Source of the DNA: CAMLDH01 sp966250375
Lineage (GTDB): Bacteria; Pseudomonadota; Gammaproteobacteria; Burkholderiales; Burkholderiaceae_D
Length of the DNA: 30,311 nt
Reading direction: 5' to 3'
Assembly: GCA_966250375.1 (NCBI GenBank)
Contig: CBINHE010000050.1
Span: forward strand, 1-30,311
Each line of letters begins with the position of its first letter. Position 1 is the stretch's first letter. A model generated the notes under the pieces. It ran no database searches. It was given only the letters and a program-made list of their open reading frames with translations, and was not told the origin of the DNA. Position numbers and translations under genes: made by a program. Positions 23,105 to 30,311 of this stretch are shown in pieces.

Positions 23105-24262
23105 ATGTTTAAACGCCGTGCATTCTGGATCATTATTGTTGCTGCAATATTAGCCGCAGGTGTCGGCGCTGCAGCATTGAAGGATCGCAATCAAAAACCA
23201 CCACAAGCGGCGGCCGCAAGTGCTCTTGCAAGTGCTCCTCCCACCCTCGAATTCCTGCCAAGCGACATTACGGAGGTAAAACCGCATGACTTGCGGCAAA
23301 TACTGAGCGCGTCCGGTTCATTGCACGCAATTAATCAGGCAACCGTCAAGGCCAAAGTCGCAGGCGAAGTGCGCGAGGTACTGGTGCGCGAAGGCGAAAG
23401 CGTCGAGGCAGGCCAGGTACTGATCAAGATGGACGCATCCGAATACCAGGCGCGCCAGGACCAGGCAAAAGGTGCATTGGCGGCGGCTCGCGGCCAACTC
23501 GACATCGCCACCAAGGCCCGCGACAACAACAAGGCCTTGCTGGCAAAAGGGTTCATCTCGCAAAACGCATTCGATAATGCAGAAAGCCAGTATCGGATTG
23601 CGCTGGCGAATGTCGAGTCGGCCAAAGGCGCGCTCGATGTTGCGAAAAAATCGCTGGGCGACACGGTAATCCGCGCGCCGATCTCGGGTTTAGTCAGCAG
23701 CCGCACAATCCAGCCCGGTGAAAAAGTATCGCCCGACAACCGCTTGCTGGACGTGGTCGATTTACACCAAATGGAAATGGAAGCGGCGGTGCCGACCACC
23801 GACATCATGCACATCAAGCCGGGCCAGGAAGTACAAATGAAGGTAGAAGGTATATCCATGCCGCTGGTCGGCAAGGTCGCGCGCATCAACCCATCGATAC
23901 AGGCCGGTTCACGCTCGATCCTGGTGTATATCGAGGTCGACAATCCGCAAGGCGCGCTGCGAGTCGGCATGTTTGGCGAGGCACAGTTGACGTTGGCGAA
24001 AAAATCAGACGTGCTGACCGTGCCGCAATCGGCGGTACAAATCAACGCCGGCAACACCACCGTGTATGCCATCGAAAACGGCAAACTGGAACAGAAACCG
24101 GTGACACTCGGCATCCGCGGCAATGGTGACGAAGGCGCCGCGGTCGAAGTTGTCAGCGGATTGAGCGATGGCGCCCACATCATCAAGAGCAATCTCGGCA
24201 ACCTGGTCGCTGGCACCTTGGTCAAGTTTGCGAAAACAGCGAACCAGACAGCAGCCCAATAG
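23105..24262 (+). CDS. RND efflux periplasmic adaptor subunit
   Basis: A 385-residue membrane-fusion protein. It has an N-terminal anchor (FWIIIVAAILAAGVGAAAL) followed by an Ala/Pro-rich stretch, the first lipoyl half SASGSLHAINQATVKAKVAGEVREVLVREGESVEAGQVLIKMD, a short alpha-hairpin (about 118-180), the second half VIRAPISGLVSSRTIQPGEKVSPDNRLLDVVD, and beta-barrel and membrane-proximal domains ending VSGLSDGAHIIKSNLGNLVAGTLVKFAK. No lipobox is seen, so it is anchored by the N-terminal helix. It lies between tetR and the RND pump and couples the pump to an outer-membrane channel. Confidence 0.94.
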   Translation: MFKRRAFWIIIVAAILAAGVGAAALKDRNQKPPQAAAASALASAPPTLEFLPSDITEVKPHDLRQILSASGSLHAINQATVKAKVAGEVREVLVREGESVEAGQVLIKMDASEYQARQDQAKGALAAARGQLDIATKARDNNKALLAKGFISQNAFDNAESQYRIALANVESAKGALDVAKKSLGDTVIRAPISGLVSSRTIQPGEKVSPDNRLLDVVDLHQMEMEAAVPTTDIMHIKPGQEVQMKVEGISMPLVGKVARINPSIQAGSRSILVYIEVDNPQGALRVGMFGEAQLTLAKKSDVLTVPQSAVQINAGNTTVYAIENGKLEQKPVTLGIRGNGDEGAAVEVVSGLSDGAHIIKSNLGNLVAGTLVKFAKTANQTAAQ

Positions 24263-24302
24263 CAGCGAAACTGCATAACAACACCAGATGAAAGATTGAG
24301 CT

Positions 24303-27300
24303 ATGTGGTTCACCCGCATCAGTATCGGCAACCCTGTCCTTGCGACCATGATGATGCTCGCTTTTGTCGTGTTGGGCCTGTTCTCTTACCAGCGCATGCG
24401 CGTCGATCAATTTCCGGACGTAACTTTCCCGGTGGTAGTGGTGCAAACTGACTATCCGGGCGCATCGCCCGAAACGGTCGAATCGGACGTCACGCGCAAG
24501 GTGGAAGAAGCAGTCAACACTATCAACGGCATCAATAGCCTGACGTCACGCTCCTACGAAGGCTCGTCGGTGGTGATCATTGAGTTCGTGCTGACCGTCG
24601 ATCCGGCGCAAGCCGCGCAAGACGTGCGTGAAAAAGTCGCGCTGATCAAATCGGCATTCCGCAAGGAAGTCAAGGAGCCGCGCGTGACGCGCTACGATCC
24701 GGCCGACCAGCCGATCTTCTCGATCGCCGTCACTAACGAAGCCGGCGCCAAACAGCGCAATCTGCGCGAACTGACCACGATTGCCGATCAAGTCGTCAAG
24801 AAACGCCTGGAAAACGTGCGCGGCGTCGGTTCCGTGACCCTGGTTGGCGGCATCAAGCGCGAGATCAATATCTATGTAAAACCCAACGAGATGGAAGCGC
24901 TCGGCATCGGTGTCGATCAGGTGATCAACGCGGTGCGCAACGAGAATCAGGAATTGCCGAGCGGCGCGATCCGCTCGCTGGCGAATGAGAAACTCGTGCA
25001 AATCCAGGGCCGCATCCAGAATCCGGAGGATTTCGGCCGCATCATCGTCGCCCGGCGCGGCGATCAGCCGGTGCTGTTGTCGCAGATCGCGACGGTGGTC
25101 GATGGCCAGGAAGAACAAGAGACGCTGGCGCTGTACAACGGCCAGCGCACGCTGGCGCTCGATGTGCTGAAAGCGCAAGGGCAAAACACGATCGACGTGG
25201 CCGACGGATTGGTGGCGGCGCTGAAAGACCTGCAACCGACCATGAAGGTGCTCTATCCTGGCGTCAAGATCGAAGTGGTCAAGGACGGCTCGCGCCAGAT
25301 CCGGGTCGGCGTCCAGAACGTGCGGCAGACGTTGCTTGAAGGCGCCGCGCTGACCATCCTGATCGTGTTCCTGTTCCTGAACTCGTGGCGCTCCACCGTC
25401 ATCACCGGCTTGACCCTGCCGGTTGCATTGATCGGCACGTTCCTGTTCATGGACATGTTCGGTTTCACAATCAACATGATCACGCTGATGGCGTTGTCGC
25501 TGTGCGTTGGTTTGCTGATCGACGATGCAATCGTGGTACGCGAAAACATCGTGCGCCATGCCGGCATGAAGGTGAACGGCAAGTTCAAGGATCACAAAAC
25601 CGCAGCGCTGGAAGGCACCGCCGAAATCGGCCTGGCGGTCATGGCGACCACATTTTCAATCGTTGCGGTATTCCTGCCGGTCGGCTTCATGGGCGGCATC
25701 ATCGGACGCTTCTTCCATCAATTCGGCATCACGGTCACTGCCGCCGTGCTGATCTCGATGTTCGTGTCGTTCACGCTCGACCCGATGCTGTCGGCGGTCT
25801 GGCCCGATCCTGCCGCCCATGGCCCGCAGGGACCACGCAAGGGCATTTACGCGAATACCATCGGCCGCGTGCTGGCATGGTTCGAGTCCCTGGTGCAATG
25901 GCTGTCGGCAACTTATCAGGTACTGTTGAAGTGGTCGTTGCAGCATCGCGTACTGACGCTGGCGATTGCGGCGGCCACCTTTTTCGGCGGATTTGCGCTC
26001 CCGATGTCCGGCCTGGTCGGCAGCGAATTCGTGCCGCAGGCCGACTATTCCCAAACCGGCGTCACCTATTACACGCCAGTTGGCTCATCGATTGAATTTA
26101 CCGAGAGCAAGGCACGTCAGGTAGAAAGCGTGCTGCGCGAATTTCCGGAAGTGCGCGACCTGTACACCACGGTCAACACCGGCACTGCGCAAGGCAAGAG
26201 CTACGCCACCACGTTCGTGCGTCTGACGCCGCGCGACCAGCGCAAGCGCAGCTCAGCGCAAATGAGCATTCCGCTGCGCGAACGCCTGTCGCAAATCGCC
26301 GGCATCACCGTCACCCACATCGGTGCGCTCGATGGGGTGGGCGGCGAAAACAAGCAGGTTCGCCTGAGTTTGCTCGGCACCGATTTGAAACAACTGGCGA
26401 AATTTTCCGAAGAGGCGCAAAGCAAGATGCGCGCAATTCCGGGCATAGTCGATCTCGACTCCAGCTTGAAAGCGGAAAAACCGACCATCTCGGTCGTACC
26501 GAAGCGCGATATCGCGGCCGATCTCGGCATCGGTGTCGCGCAAATCGGCGGCGCGTTGCGTCCATTGCTGGCAGGCGAAGCCGCCAGCACCTGGCGCGCC
26601 CCGGATGACGAGAACTATGATGTCAGTGTGCGCCTGTCCCCGTCGGATCGCGACAATGCAGAAGACTTGTCGCGCCTGATGCTGACCAGCACCCAGAGCA
26701 ACGCCGACGGTTCGCCGAAAATGGTGCCGCTGCGCCAAGTCACCAGCATCACGCCATCGACCGGCGCCAACCAGATCAACCGGCGCGATTTGAATCGCGA
26801 GGTCGAGCTGTCGGCCAATGTGGTCGGCCGCTCTGCGGGCCAAGTCAATGCCGACGTGAAAAAAGCGCTGGACAGCATGCACTGGCAACCGGGCTATCGC
26901 TATCAGATCGGCGGTTCAGCCAAGGACATGCAGGAATCGGCCGGCTATGCATTGTCGGCACTCCTGCTTGCGATCGTTTTCATCTACATGATTCTGGCGT
27001 CGCAATTCGCCAGCTTCCTGCAACCGATCGCGATCATGTCGGCCTTGCCGTTGACCTTGATCGGCGTTTTCCTGTCATTGATGTTCTTCCGCTCGACCTT
27101 GAATCTGTTCTCGATCATCGGCTTCATCATGCTGATGGGATTGGTGACGAAAAATGCGATTTTGCTGGTTGATTTCGCGAACCAGGCGCGCAAGGCAGGC
27201 GCGCAGCGCGCCGAGGCCTTGCTGGAAGCCGCGCATGTGCGGCTGCGGCCGATCCTGATGACGACGCTGGCGATGGTATTCGGCATGGCGCCTTTGGCAT

Positions 27301-27521
27301 TCGGCATGGCCGAAGGGTCGGAGCAACGCGCGCCCATGGGTCAAGCGGTCATCGGCGGCATCATCACGTCCTCGTTGCTGACGCTGGTGGTAGTGCCGGT
27401 GATCTACACCTACCTGGATGACTTCACCGCGTGGCTCAAGCGCAAACGCCGGCCCGCAGTCGTCAGCCATGGCGCGAGCGCGGTATTAGCGCCGCAAACA
27501 AAACATGACGATGCTATTTGA
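24303..27521 (+). CDS. RND multidrug efflux pump, inner-membrane subunit (HAE1 type)
   Basis: A 1072-residue proton-driven transporter of the AcrB/MdtB class. Seen: N-terminal TM1 (ISIGNPVLATMMMLAFVVLGLFSY), the first porter domain FPVVVVQTDYPGASPETVESDVTRKVEEAVNTINGI, the TM4 proton-relay pair in VGLLIDDAIVVRENIVRH (near residue 407), the second TM half with FSIIGFIMLMGLVTKNAILLVDFANQARKAG carrying the conserved TM10 Lys, and RLRPILMTTLAMVFGMAPLAFG. This D-D/K triad marks drug/organic pumps, not metal pumps. It captures substrates in the periplasm or outer leaflet. Codons and G+C match the window's core. No dedicated outer-membrane gene follows directly; the TolC-family gene at 28798 is the nearest candidate. 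Confidence 0.96.
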   Translation: MWFTRISIGNPVLATMMMLAFVVLGLFSYQRMRVDQFPDVTFPVVVVQTDYPGASPETVESDVTRKVEEAVNTINGINSLTSRSYEGSSVVIIEFVLTVDPAQAAQDVREKVALIKSAFRKEVKEPRVTRYDPADQPIFSIAVTNEAGAKQRNLRELTTIADQVVKKRLENVRGVGSVTLVGGIKREINIYVKPNEMEALGIGVDQVINAVRNENQELPSGAIRSLANEKLVQIQGRIQNPEDFGRIIVARRGDQPVLLSQIATVVDGQEEQETLALYNGQRTLALDVLKAQGQNTIDVADGLVAALKDLQPTMKVLYPGVKIEVVKDGSRQIRVGVQNVRQTLLEGAALTILIVFLFLNSWRSTVITGLTLPVALIGTFLFMDMFGFTINMITLMALSLCVGLLIDDAIVVRENIVRHAGMKVNGKFKDHKTAALEGTAEIGLAVMATTFSIVAVFLPVGFMGGIIGRFFHQFGITVTAAVLISMFVSFTLDPMLSAVWPDPAAHGPQGPRKGIYANTIGRVLAWFESLVQWLSATYQVLLKWSLQHRVLTLAIAAATFFGGFALPMSGLVGSEFVPQADYSQTGVTYYTPVGSSIEFTESKARQVESVLREFPEVRDLYTTVNTGTAQGKSYATTFVRLTPRDQRKRSSAQMSIPLRERLSQIAGITVTHIGALDGVGGENKQVRLSLLGTDLKQLAKFSEEAQSKMRAIPGIVDLDSSLKAEKPTISVVPKRDIAADLGIGVAQIGGALRPLLAGEAASTWRAPDDENYDVSVRLSPSDRDNAEDLSRLMLTSTQSNADGSPKMVPLRQVTSITPSTGANQINRRDLNREVELSANVVGRSAGQVNADVKKALDSMHWQPGYRYQIGGSAKDMQESAGYALSALLLAIVFIYMILASQFASFLQPIAIMSALPLTLIGVFLSLMFFRSTLNLFSIIGFIMLMGLVTKNAILLVDFANQARKAGAQRAEALLEAAHVRLRPILMTTLAMVFGMAPLAFGMAEGSEQRAPMGQAVIGGIITSSLLTLVVVPVIYTYLDDFTAWLKRKRRPAVVSHGASAVLAPQTKHDDAI

Positions 27522-27739
27522 GTGGATCAAGCGATGCCTGCGCCGATTGATTTCTCTCCCGTATTTTTGAATATCTGCACCCTTGGTTCGGCAGACTGTC
27601 GCAATTTGGCTGCAGGCCGAAATAGCCTGTTGTCAAGGCTTCGCAATTTCGCATTGCTGGACGATGACGCTCACATCCGTACGCTGATTCAACGATAAAA
27701 TGACGCTTTCCCAATTTTTGCCATCAAGTGAACACTGAC

Positions 27740-28405
27740 ATGAATATCGAACAAGCCCGTTTCAACATGATCGAACAGCAGATCCGTACTTGGGACGTGC
27801 TGGACCAGGATGTGCTCGACCTGTTAATTGTCGTCAAACGCGAGGCATTCGTGCCTGCGGCATACAAGAGCCTGGCATTCATGGATACCGAAATCCCGCT
27901 GCCATGCGGCGAAAACATGCTGACGCCAAAAATGGAAGCGCGCATCCTGCAGGAAGCCGCCGTCAAGAAACACGAGAACGTGCTGGAAATCGGCGCCGGT
28001 TCCGGTTACATGGCAGCGCTTTTGGCACACAAGGCACGCCATGTCACTACAGTCGAGATTGCGCCTGAACTCAAGGCATTGGCTGGAAAAAACCTGGCCG
28101 ATTCCGGCATCACCAATGCCCGCGTCGTGCTGGGCGACGGCGCGCAAGGCTGGGTTGGCACCGGCAACAATGGTGCACCGTATGACGTCATCGTGATCTC
28201 CGGTTCACTGCCGGTGCTGCCGGATGCATTCTTGCAACAGATCAAGATCGGGGGACGCATTCTGGCGATTATTGGCGCAGCGCCGGTGATGAGCGCTGAA
28301 ATCATTACTCGCGTCTCGGATGTGGCTTACAACACGACCAAGCTGTTCGAAACCAGCGTCAAACCCTTGCGTAATGCATTGACGCCATCACATTTCAAAT
28401 TCTGA
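27740..28405 (+). CDS. pcm: Protein-L-isoaspartate O-methyltransferase-like protein
   Basis: A 221-residue SAM-dependent methyltransferase of the PCMT family, whose members methylate isoaspartyl residues in damaged proteins. Seen: RFNMIEQQIRTWDVLDQDVLDLLIVVKREAFVPAAYKSLAFMD, then ENVLEIGAGSGYMAALLAHKARHVTTVEI (SAM motif I, from about residue 80), ARVVLGDGAQGW, and IKIGGRILAIIG. The substrate loop usually reading GQTISQP is GENMLTPKMEARI here, and the usual ERVEPPP segment is VISGSLPVLPDAF, so true isoaspartyl activity is not certain. An in-frame GTG at 27728 is an alternative start. The rhodanese gene follows by 8 bp and tolC comes next, a gene order common in betaproteobacteria. Confidence 0.82.
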   Translation: MNIEQARFNMIEQQIRTWDVLDQDVLDLLIVVKREAFVPAAYKSLAFMDTEIPLPCGENMLTPKMEARILQEAAVKKHENVLEIGAGSGYMAALLAHKARHVTTVEIAPELKALAGKNLADSGITNARVVLGDGAQGWVGTGNNGAPYDVIVISGSLPVLPDAFLQQIKIGGRILAIIGAAPVMSAEIITRVSDVAYNTTKLFETSVKPLRNALTPSHFKF

Positions 28406-28413
28406 GGATTTGC

Positions 28414-28737
28414 ATGCAACATATCACCGCCCCGGCCCTGTCCGACTGGATCGCCGACGCATCGCGTGCCAAGCCGGTATTGCTCGACGTCCGCGAGCCG
28501 TGGGAATACCAGACCTGCCATATCGAAGGTGCCACGCTAATGCCGATGAATACGATCCCGGGCCGGGCCGCTGAACTCGATGCCGATGCACCGATCGTCT
28601 GCATCTGCCATCACGGCGCACGCAGCGCGCAAGTCGGGGCATTTTTGGAACGCAACGGCTTTACCCAGATCACCAATCTGACCGGCGGCGTTCATGCCTG
28701 GGCGCTGCAAGTCGACAGCTCGATGCCGACTTACTGA
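28414..28737 (+). CDS. Single-domain rhodanese (sulfurtransferase)
   Basis: A 107-residue cytosolic protein of one rhodanese domain. Seen: VLLDVREPWEYQTCHIEGATLMPMNTIP, the active-site loop CICHHGARS with the persulfide-forming Cys65, and TNLTGGVHAWALQVD. It would carry sulfane sulfur or transfer it to an acceptor such as cyanide, thioredoxin or a biosynthetic partner; single-domain versions also take regulatory roles. AGGA precedes the ATG, overlapping the end of the upstream gene. It lies between the pcm-like gene and tolC and is probably cotranscribed with both. The physiological acceptor cannot be read from the sequence. Confidence 0.93.
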   Translation: MQHITAPALSDWIADASRAKPVLLDVREPWEYQTCHIEGATLMPMNTIPGRAAELDADAPIVCICHHGARSAQVGAFLERNGFTQITNLTGGVHAWALQVDSSMPTY

Positions 28738-28797
28738 GCGCTTTTTATTAACCAATTTATTAACCGATTCGTTTACCCGACTCCACCGGAGAAGCCA

Positions 28798-30120
28798 ATG
28801 CGCCCTTCCCTTATTGCTGTGCTCATCGCCAGCGCCTTTGTGTCGCTGAATGTGCAAGCGATCGACTTGATGCAGGTGTACAAGGAAGCACTCGCCAATG
28901 ATGCGCAGTACGCCAGTGCGCGCGCGACATTGGCGGCAGGACAGGAAAGAGTAACGCAAGGCCGCGCCGGACTGCTGCCCACCGTTGCCGTGTCCGGCAG
29001 CTCCAGCCGCCGCAACGGCGCGGATTCGACGCAGCCGGGTGTAACGGTGGATACACGCACCAATAGCAACGGCTACACGGTATCGTTGTCGCAACCGTTG
29101 CTGCGCTGGGCCAACTGGGAAGAGTATCAACAAGGCAAACTTTCGGTTGCGGCCAGCGAAGCGCAATTTGCGCAAGCACAGCAAGACTTGATCGTGCGTG
29201 CGTCGCAAGCCTATTTCGATGTGCTGACGTCGCAGGATGCACTCGCTTCGGTGCAGGCGCAAAAAATCGCGATTACCGAACAGCTTGCAGCGGCCAAACG
29301 GAGCTTTGAAGTGGGTACCACGACCATCACCGACACTCACGAAGCGCAGGCGCGTTACGACCTTGCGGTAGCCCAGGAGTTCGCCGCACAAAGCGATCTG
29401 GACATCAGGCGCGCGGCCTTGCAACAGATCATCGGCAAACCGCCGGCGGAACTGGCGACCTTGCGCCCTGGCGTAAAACTGAATGCGCCGGAACCGGCAC
29501 AAATCAACCAGTGGGTAAATAGCGCCGAGACGCAAAACTACGGCGTGGTCGGCCAACAGTTCGCTCTGGAAATCGCGCAGCGCGAGATCAAGAGAAATCG
29601 CGCCGGCCATTTACCGACGGTGGATCTGGTCGCGAGCCGCACCCATAGCAACCAGAGCCGCACCACCCTCGCGTCGTCCAGCGGCGTGTCCGATACGAAT
29701 ACCGTTGGCGTACAGTGGACGATCCCGATTTTTTCCGGTTTCGCAATCAACAGCAGAGTGCGCGAAGCGATTGCGCTTGAAGATAGAGCACGTGCCGATC
29801 TGGAGAACATCCGCCGCACTGCCGCGCAGAGCGCGCGGCAATCCTTTTTCGGCGTGAACAGCGGTCTGGCGCAGGTCAAGGCACTGGAAGCGGCGGAAGT
29901 ATCCAGCCAGTCCGCGCTGGAAGCGAACCGCCTCGGCTATCAAGTCGGCGTGCGCATCAACATCGATGTGCTTAATGCGCAGCAACAACTGTATTCCACT
30001 CGCAGGGATCTATCGAAAGCGCGTTACGACACCTTGATGAATAGCCTGCGCCTCAAGTCGGCTGCAGGATCGTTGAAGGAAGAGGATCTGATGGAAATCA
30101 ACGCACTGCTAAAGCCCTGA
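28798..30120 (+). CDS. tolC: TolC-family outer membrane efflux channel
   Basis: A 440-residue outer-membrane factor. A signal peptide ends after residue 20 (VQA). The mature protein shows the two-fold TolC repeat: IDLMQVYKEALANDAQYASARATLAAGQERVTQGRAGLLPTVAVSGS at the start, VSLSQPLLRWANWEEYQQGKLSVAASE before the first strand, and the second-half equivalents IKRNRAGHLPTVDLVASRTHS and VGVQWTIPIFSGFAINSRVREA, separated by long Ala/Gln helices. GGAG precedes the ATG. No lipobox is present, as in true TolC rather than OprM. It would complete the RND pump and/or the MacAB system encoded upstream, and type I secretion is also possible. Confidence 0.95.
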   Translation: MRPSLIAVLIASAFVSLNVQAIDLMQVYKEALANDAQYASARATLAAGQERVTQGRAGLLPTVAVSGSSSRRNGADSTQPGVTVDTRTNSNGYTVSLSQPLLRWANWEEYQQGKLSVAASEAQFAQAQQDLIVRASQAYFDVLTSQDALASVQAQKIAITEQLAAAKRSFEVGTTTITDTHEAQARYDLAVAQEFAAQSDLDIRRAALQQIIGKPPAELATLRPGVKLNAPEPAQINQWVNSAETQNYGVVGQQFALEIAQREIKRNRAGHLPTVDLVASRTHSNQSRTTLASSSGVSDTNTVGVQWTIPIFSGFAINSRVREAIALEDRARADLENIRRTAAQSARQSFFGVNSGLAQVKALEAAEVSSQSALEANRLGYQVGVRINIDVLNAQQQLYSTRRDLSKARYDTLMNSLRLKSAAGSLKEEDLMEINALLKP

Positions 30121-30164
30121 TCCGTCAGCGGTGCTGCAAAGCGACGGAATCTGCCTGCTTTTAA

Positions 30165-30189
30165 TGAGCAAGATTTTGCATCTTGCTCA
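30165..30189 (+). terminator. Hairpin after tolC
   Basis: TGAGCAAGAT (30165-30174) and ATCTTGCTCA (30180-30189) form a perfect 10-bp stem with a 5-nt loop 45 bp after the tolC stop. It lacks a T-run, so it is a weak candidate terminator or an mRNA 3'-end stabiliser. Confidence 0.4.
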
Positions 30190-30263
30190 ATGGCATTCAA
30201 GTGCTGCAGCAACAGATCTAAGTAACCGAGCAAAATTAATTGTGATTTCTATGCAGCATTTTT

Positions 30264-30290
30264 TGTAGGAGCGGGCCTTGCCCGCGATAG
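30264..30290 (+). repeat. REP sequence of the GTAG type
   Basis: TGTAGGAGCGGGCCTTGCCC continues to CGCGAT: a GTAG tetranucleotide (30265-30268) at the base of a GCGGGC/GCCCGC hairpin. This is the architecture of repetitive extragenic palindromes mobilised by RAYT (TnpA-REP) transposases, and it closely resembles the common Pseudomonas form. It is intergenic, at the window edge. Confidence 0.75.
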
Positions 30291-30311
30291 CTTGCCTCTG
30301 TTAACGCCTAT

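Noticed and set aside
1..30311. CRISPR arrays, rRNA genes, integrases or phage genes
   Set aside because: No regularly spaced direct repeats, rRNA signatures, or recombinase/phage proteins were seen.

Overview
The window reads as a chromosomal segment of a Gram-negative betaproteobacterium, most likely an Oxalobacteraceae (Herminiimonas/Janthinobacterium-like) genome. The pointers are a PEP-CTERM surface protein with a sigma-54-type promoter, the block isoaspartate methyltransferase-like gene / rhodanese / TolC, and split MacA-MacB and RND efflux operons. This placement is inference from gene content, not from a search.

Layout. 1-1420: a PEP-CTERM protein gene (minus strand) with its own terminator and a candidate sigma-54 promoter, then the wreck of a P-type cation ATPase. 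2056-6264: four co-directional genes, namely an APS kinase (PAPS synthesis), a DHH phosphoesterase of the NrnA/pAp-phosphatase type, a ChrA-family transporter and a PAPS-type sulfotransferase. Together they look like a compact module for sulfate activation, sulfuryl transfer and pAp disposal. 6641-8977: a secreted Cache-like protein followed by a methyl-accepting chemotaxis protein that ends in a CheR-docking pentapeptide. 9170-9940: an arylamine N-acetyltransferase.

10000-13900 is visibly AT-richer than its surroundings and looks imported. It holds a TSUP (TauE/SafE, YfcA-like) membrane protein and an Fe(II)/2-oxoglutarate oxygenase of the clavaminate-synthase/asparagine-oxygenase type on the minus strand, divergent from a MocR-type (GntR-aminotransferase) regulator. 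It stops at a tRNA-Gly(CCC) gene. From there housekeeping genes resume: trmB, recQ, uppP and a DUF1439 lipoprotein gene. A 250-bp MITE-like element with perfect 28-bp terminal inverted repeats and TA ends follows.

18492-30120 is an efflux neighbourhood. On the minus strand lie macA (with an unusual inserted LTxxQ segment), a separate MacB-type ATPase, a separate MacB-type permease and a translationally coupled YkgJ-family Cys-rich protein. Divergent on the plus strand are a TetR regulator with a strong promoter/operator, an RND adaptor and an HAE1-type RND pump. These are followed by the pcm-like gene, a rhodanese and a TolC-family outer-membrane channel that could serve both pumps. A GTAG-type REP sequence sits at the right edge.
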